A stretch of DNA of 6,477 nucleotides from the NCBI GenBank assembly GCA_016193385.1, contig JACPSF010000123.1:1-6477 (forward strand), in the 5' to 3' direction. Below are positions 5,085 to 6,477 of this stretch, piece by piece. Each line of letters begins with the position of its first letter. Position 1 is the stretch's first letter. The position numbers were made by a program, and so were the translations under genes. Below the pieces are notes generated by a model. The model saw only the letters and a program-made list of their open reading frames with translations, had not been told where the DNA came from and did not search any database. This stretch comes from Deltaproteobacteria bacterium. GTDB taxonomy: Bacteria > Desulfobacterota_B > Binatia > UBA9968.

Positions 5085-6022
5085 CAGAAGATGCCTATCC
5101 GTCGCTTTTGAACAACACCAATGCGATGGATGTGATCTTCTGCCGTAACGTGCTTATGTATTTCGCCTCGGGGCGAACGAAACAGGTGATTCGAAAATTC
5201 CACCGCTCGCTGTTGGACAACGGCTGGCTGATCGTCAGTCCCAGCGAGACCTCCCACATTCTCTATTCGGAGTTCGTAACGGTCAATTTCCCAGCCGCGA
5301 TCTTCTATAAAAAGGACAGCCATAAAACCTCCTCAGTTGTGACCTACGGCGTGGAAGCCGACACGAAACCGTCCGCGCAGCCGACTCCCTACTTTTCATT
5401 CGTCCCCCTGGCTGAGCTCGACCCTCCTATCACCGAACCGCCGCCGGAATCCATGGCGCCAGACGCCCCGGAGCAAAACATGGCCGAGGCGGAGCGCGCT
5501 CCCTACACTGAGGCCTTGGAATTCTACGACCAGGGCCGCTACCAGGAAGCAGCCCAAATGCTCTCAGTACTACTGGCAGGGGACCCAGAAAATGCCAAAG
5601 CGATGGCTCTTCTAGCGCGCGTTCATGCCAACCAAGGCAACCTCACGGAAGCCCCCCACTGGTGCGAAAAAGCCCTGGCTGCTGACAAGTTGAACCCTGC
5701 CTACCACGTTCTCCATGCCACCATCCTTCAGGAACTAGGCTCCACCCAAGAAGCGGTCCGTGCCCTCCAGCGGGCGCTCTATCTCGATCAAAATCTGGTG
5801 CTGGCTCATTTCACGTTGGCAAACATCGCCCGGCAACAAGGGAAGTCTCAAGAGGCAAGCAAACATTTTGAAAATACTCGTATCCTGCTAAACGCCTATG
5901 CCCAGGAGGAGATCCTGCCAGAATCTGAGGGGATAACCGCCGGGAGATTAATGGAGATCCTGCGCGCGACAAGTAATCCTGAGCGCTCAGATGGAAGCAA
6001 AAACGCCGATGCCAACGGTTAA
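4952..6022 (+). CDS. CheR C-terminal fragment with TPR domain
   Basis: The second half of the broken cheR is in frame from 4952. The first possible start codon is a GTG at 4979, giving 347 aa, with no convincing ribosome binding site. From that GTG, residues 2-112 complete the CheR methyltransferase fold ('MVTFCYLNLAED' at 27-38, 'NAMDVIFCRNVLMYF' at 48-62, 'SPSETSHILYSEF' at 87-99). Residues about 113-170 are a Pro/Glu-rich linker. Residues about 172-305 form three to four TPR-like helical pairs (for example 'ALEFYDQGRYQEAAQML' at 179-195 and 'EAVRALQRALYLD' at 258-270). TPR tails of this kind occur in WspC and similar CheR proteins and mediate protein contacts. If made on its own, the fragment would be a TPR protein without methyltransferase activity. 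Confidence 0.75.
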   Translation, partial: VYSEWSFRGVPPEIKEKYFTKTRNGYFEILSEIKRMVTFCYLNLAEDAYPSLLNNTNAMDVIFCRNVLMYFASGRTKQVIRKFHRSLLDNGWLIVSPSETSHILYSEFVTVNFPAAIFYKKDSHKTSSVVTYGVEADTKPSAQPTPYFSFVPLAELDPPITEPPPESMAPDAPEQNMAEAERAPYTEALEFYDQGRYQEAAQMLSVLLAGDPENAKAMALLARVHANQGNLTEAPHWCEKALAADKLNPAYHVLHATILQELGSTQEAVRALQRALYLDQNLVLAHFTLANIARQQGKSQEASKHFENTRILLNAYAQEEILPESEGITAGRLMEILRATSNPERSDGSKNADANG

Positions 6023-6032
6023 AACCGACGGC
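6011..6032 (+). other. Small hairpin around the cheR stop codon
   Basis: GCC-AA-CGGT / ACCG-AC-GGC arms (6011-6019 and 6024-6032) enclose a TAAA loop containing the stop codon TAA (6020-6022). There is no T-tract, so it is not a terminator. It could influence translation or RNA processing between cheR and the second cheW. This is a weak, short structure that may be coincidental. Confidence 0.2.
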
Positions 6033-6057
6033 TGAAGGCTAATAACCGGGGCTTAAC

Positions 6058-6477
6058 GTGAGGGATAGAGAAGAAGAGAAAAAGATACTCAAGGCAAGGG
6101 CGAAAGAGCTCGCGCGGGAGGCAAGGGAGGAGAAAACCCTCGAACAATCCATGGAGATTGTCGAGTTTTTCCTGGCTTCCGAAAAGTATGGCGTTGAGTC
6201 TTCCTATGTGCGTGAGATCTATCCGCTGAAAGAACTCACGCCAGTGCCGTGCACGCCTTCTTTTGTGCTCGGCATCATCAACGTGCGGGGACAAATCCTC
6301 TCGGTGATCGACATTAAGAAGTTCTTTGACCTTCCCGAAAAGGGGCTGACCGACCTCAATAAGGTCCTTATCCTTCGCAATGACAGAATGGAGTTCGGCA
6401 TCCTGGCGGACGCCGTCCTAAGCGTAAACCGGGCATCGATCAACGATATCCAGCCGGGGCTTCCCACGCTAACGGGC
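6058..6477 (+). CDS. cheW: Second CheW-type coupling protein with charged N-terminal extension (WspD-like; runs off right edge)
   Basis: An open frame of 140 codons starts at GTG 6058, the first start after an in-frame TAA at 6043, and continues past the window end. Residues 2-30 are almost entirely charged or Ala/Leu (Arg, Lys and Glu rich) and predict a helical or coiled-coil extension. The CheW domain begins at about 32 ('IVEFFLASEKYGVE' at 34-47) and shows 'FVLGIINVRGQILSVIDIKK' at 69-88, 'KVLILRNDRMEFGILADAV' at 102-120 and 'GLPTLTG' at the edge, where relatives have the strand leading to the final CheW lobe. The Shine-Dalgarno is weak (GGGG at 6048-6051). ATG 6151, the other possible start, would remove the extension and has no better ribosome site. 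A second CheW placed after CheR-TPR matches wspD; cheA would be expected to follow. Confidence 0.88.
   Translation, partial: MRDREEEKKILKARAKELAREAREEKTLEQSMEIVEFFLASEKYGVESSYVREIYPLKELTPVPCTPSFVLGIINVRGQILSVIDIKKFFDLPEKGLTDLNKVLILRNDRMEFGILADAVLSVNRASINDIQPGLPTLTG

Larger units (their letters stand above)
4542..6022 (+). pseudogene. cheR: cheR-TPR chemoreceptor methyltransferase, broken by an internal frameshifting deletion (WspC-like)
   Basis: Two reading frames together make one CheR-TPR protein. The first carries the CheR N-terminal helical domain and SAM motif I (TVGETYFFRE and IWSAGCCTGEEPYS), up to 'LLPDLES' at about 4955. The second resumes at 4952 in another frame as VYSEWSFRGVPPEIKEKYF and continues through 'DVIFCRNVLMYF' to a TPR tail. 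In intact relatives about 20-22 residues lie between these points, including the acidic 'ATDI(N/D)' strand that binds the SAM ribose. The missing DNA is therefore roughly 61-67 nt, and the frame change requires a length of 3n+1. The product should transfer methyl groups from SAM to receptor glutamates; without this segment it cannot bind SAM normally. The flanks are free of other damage, so the event is recent or is a sequencing/assembly error. It overlaps cheW by 8 nt and sits 35 nt before the second cheW. No strong Shine-Dalgarno precedes the ATG, so translation is probably coupled to cheW. Confidence 0.85.

Noticed and set aside
4536..6022. Similar C-termini of cheW (NANG) and cheR (DANG) as a duplicated tail
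   Set aside because: The shared stretch is three residues with different surrounding codons; this is coincidence.

Overview
The window looks like bacterial chromosomal DNA of moderately high GC, with Shine-Dalgarno-led genes and some GTG starts. It is dominated by signal transduction. The gene types (dCache/PAS histidine kinase, NarL-type regulator, CheW and CheR-TPR) fit an environmental Gram-negative lineage such as a deltaproteobacterium-like, Nitrospirota or NC10-type organism. No gene here fixes the taxonomy, so that is a weak inference.

Layout: (1) At the left edge, on the minus strand, is the first part of a Phd/YefM-type antitoxin gene. It has a near-consensus promoter and a TGTACA palindrome like the YefM operator core; any toxin partner would lie off the left edge. 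(2) Positions 143-586 hold no intact gene. They carry the antitoxin promoter, two short plus-strand stretches that read as C-terminal ends of histidine-kinase ATPase domains (apparent gene debris), and an AT-rich segment with a probable promoter for the next gene. (3) Positions 587-3782 encode a complete two-component system, a membrane-bound dCache-HAMP-PAS-PAS-HisKA_3-HATPase kinase overlapping a NarL/LuxR-type response regulator by 29 nt. (4) Positions 3783-4087 are intergenic: a TATAAT box, two small hairpins, a strong intrinsic terminator (candidate sRNA or leader attenuator) and a nested dyad just before the chemotaxis genes. (5) Positions 4088-6477 hold cheW, cheR-TPR and a second cheW that runs off the right edge.

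The cheW / cheR-TPR / cheW order is that of wspB-wspC-wspD in Wsp-type 'alternative cellular function' chemosensory systems, where the two CheW proteins couple a receptor to a CheA kinase and the CheR-TPR protein methylates the receptor. The receptor, cheA, cheB and output regulator are not in view.

The most notable observation is that cheR is broken. An internal deletion of roughly 60-70 nt around position 4952 removes the segment after the SAM-binding glycine motif and shifts the frame, while both flanks remain well conserved. Either this is a recent pseudogenization that would leave the chemosensory system without its methyltransferase, or it is a sequence/assembly error. I did not find a clearly new multi-gene system. 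The candidate RNA in front of the chemotaxis genes is the best candidate for something undescribed.
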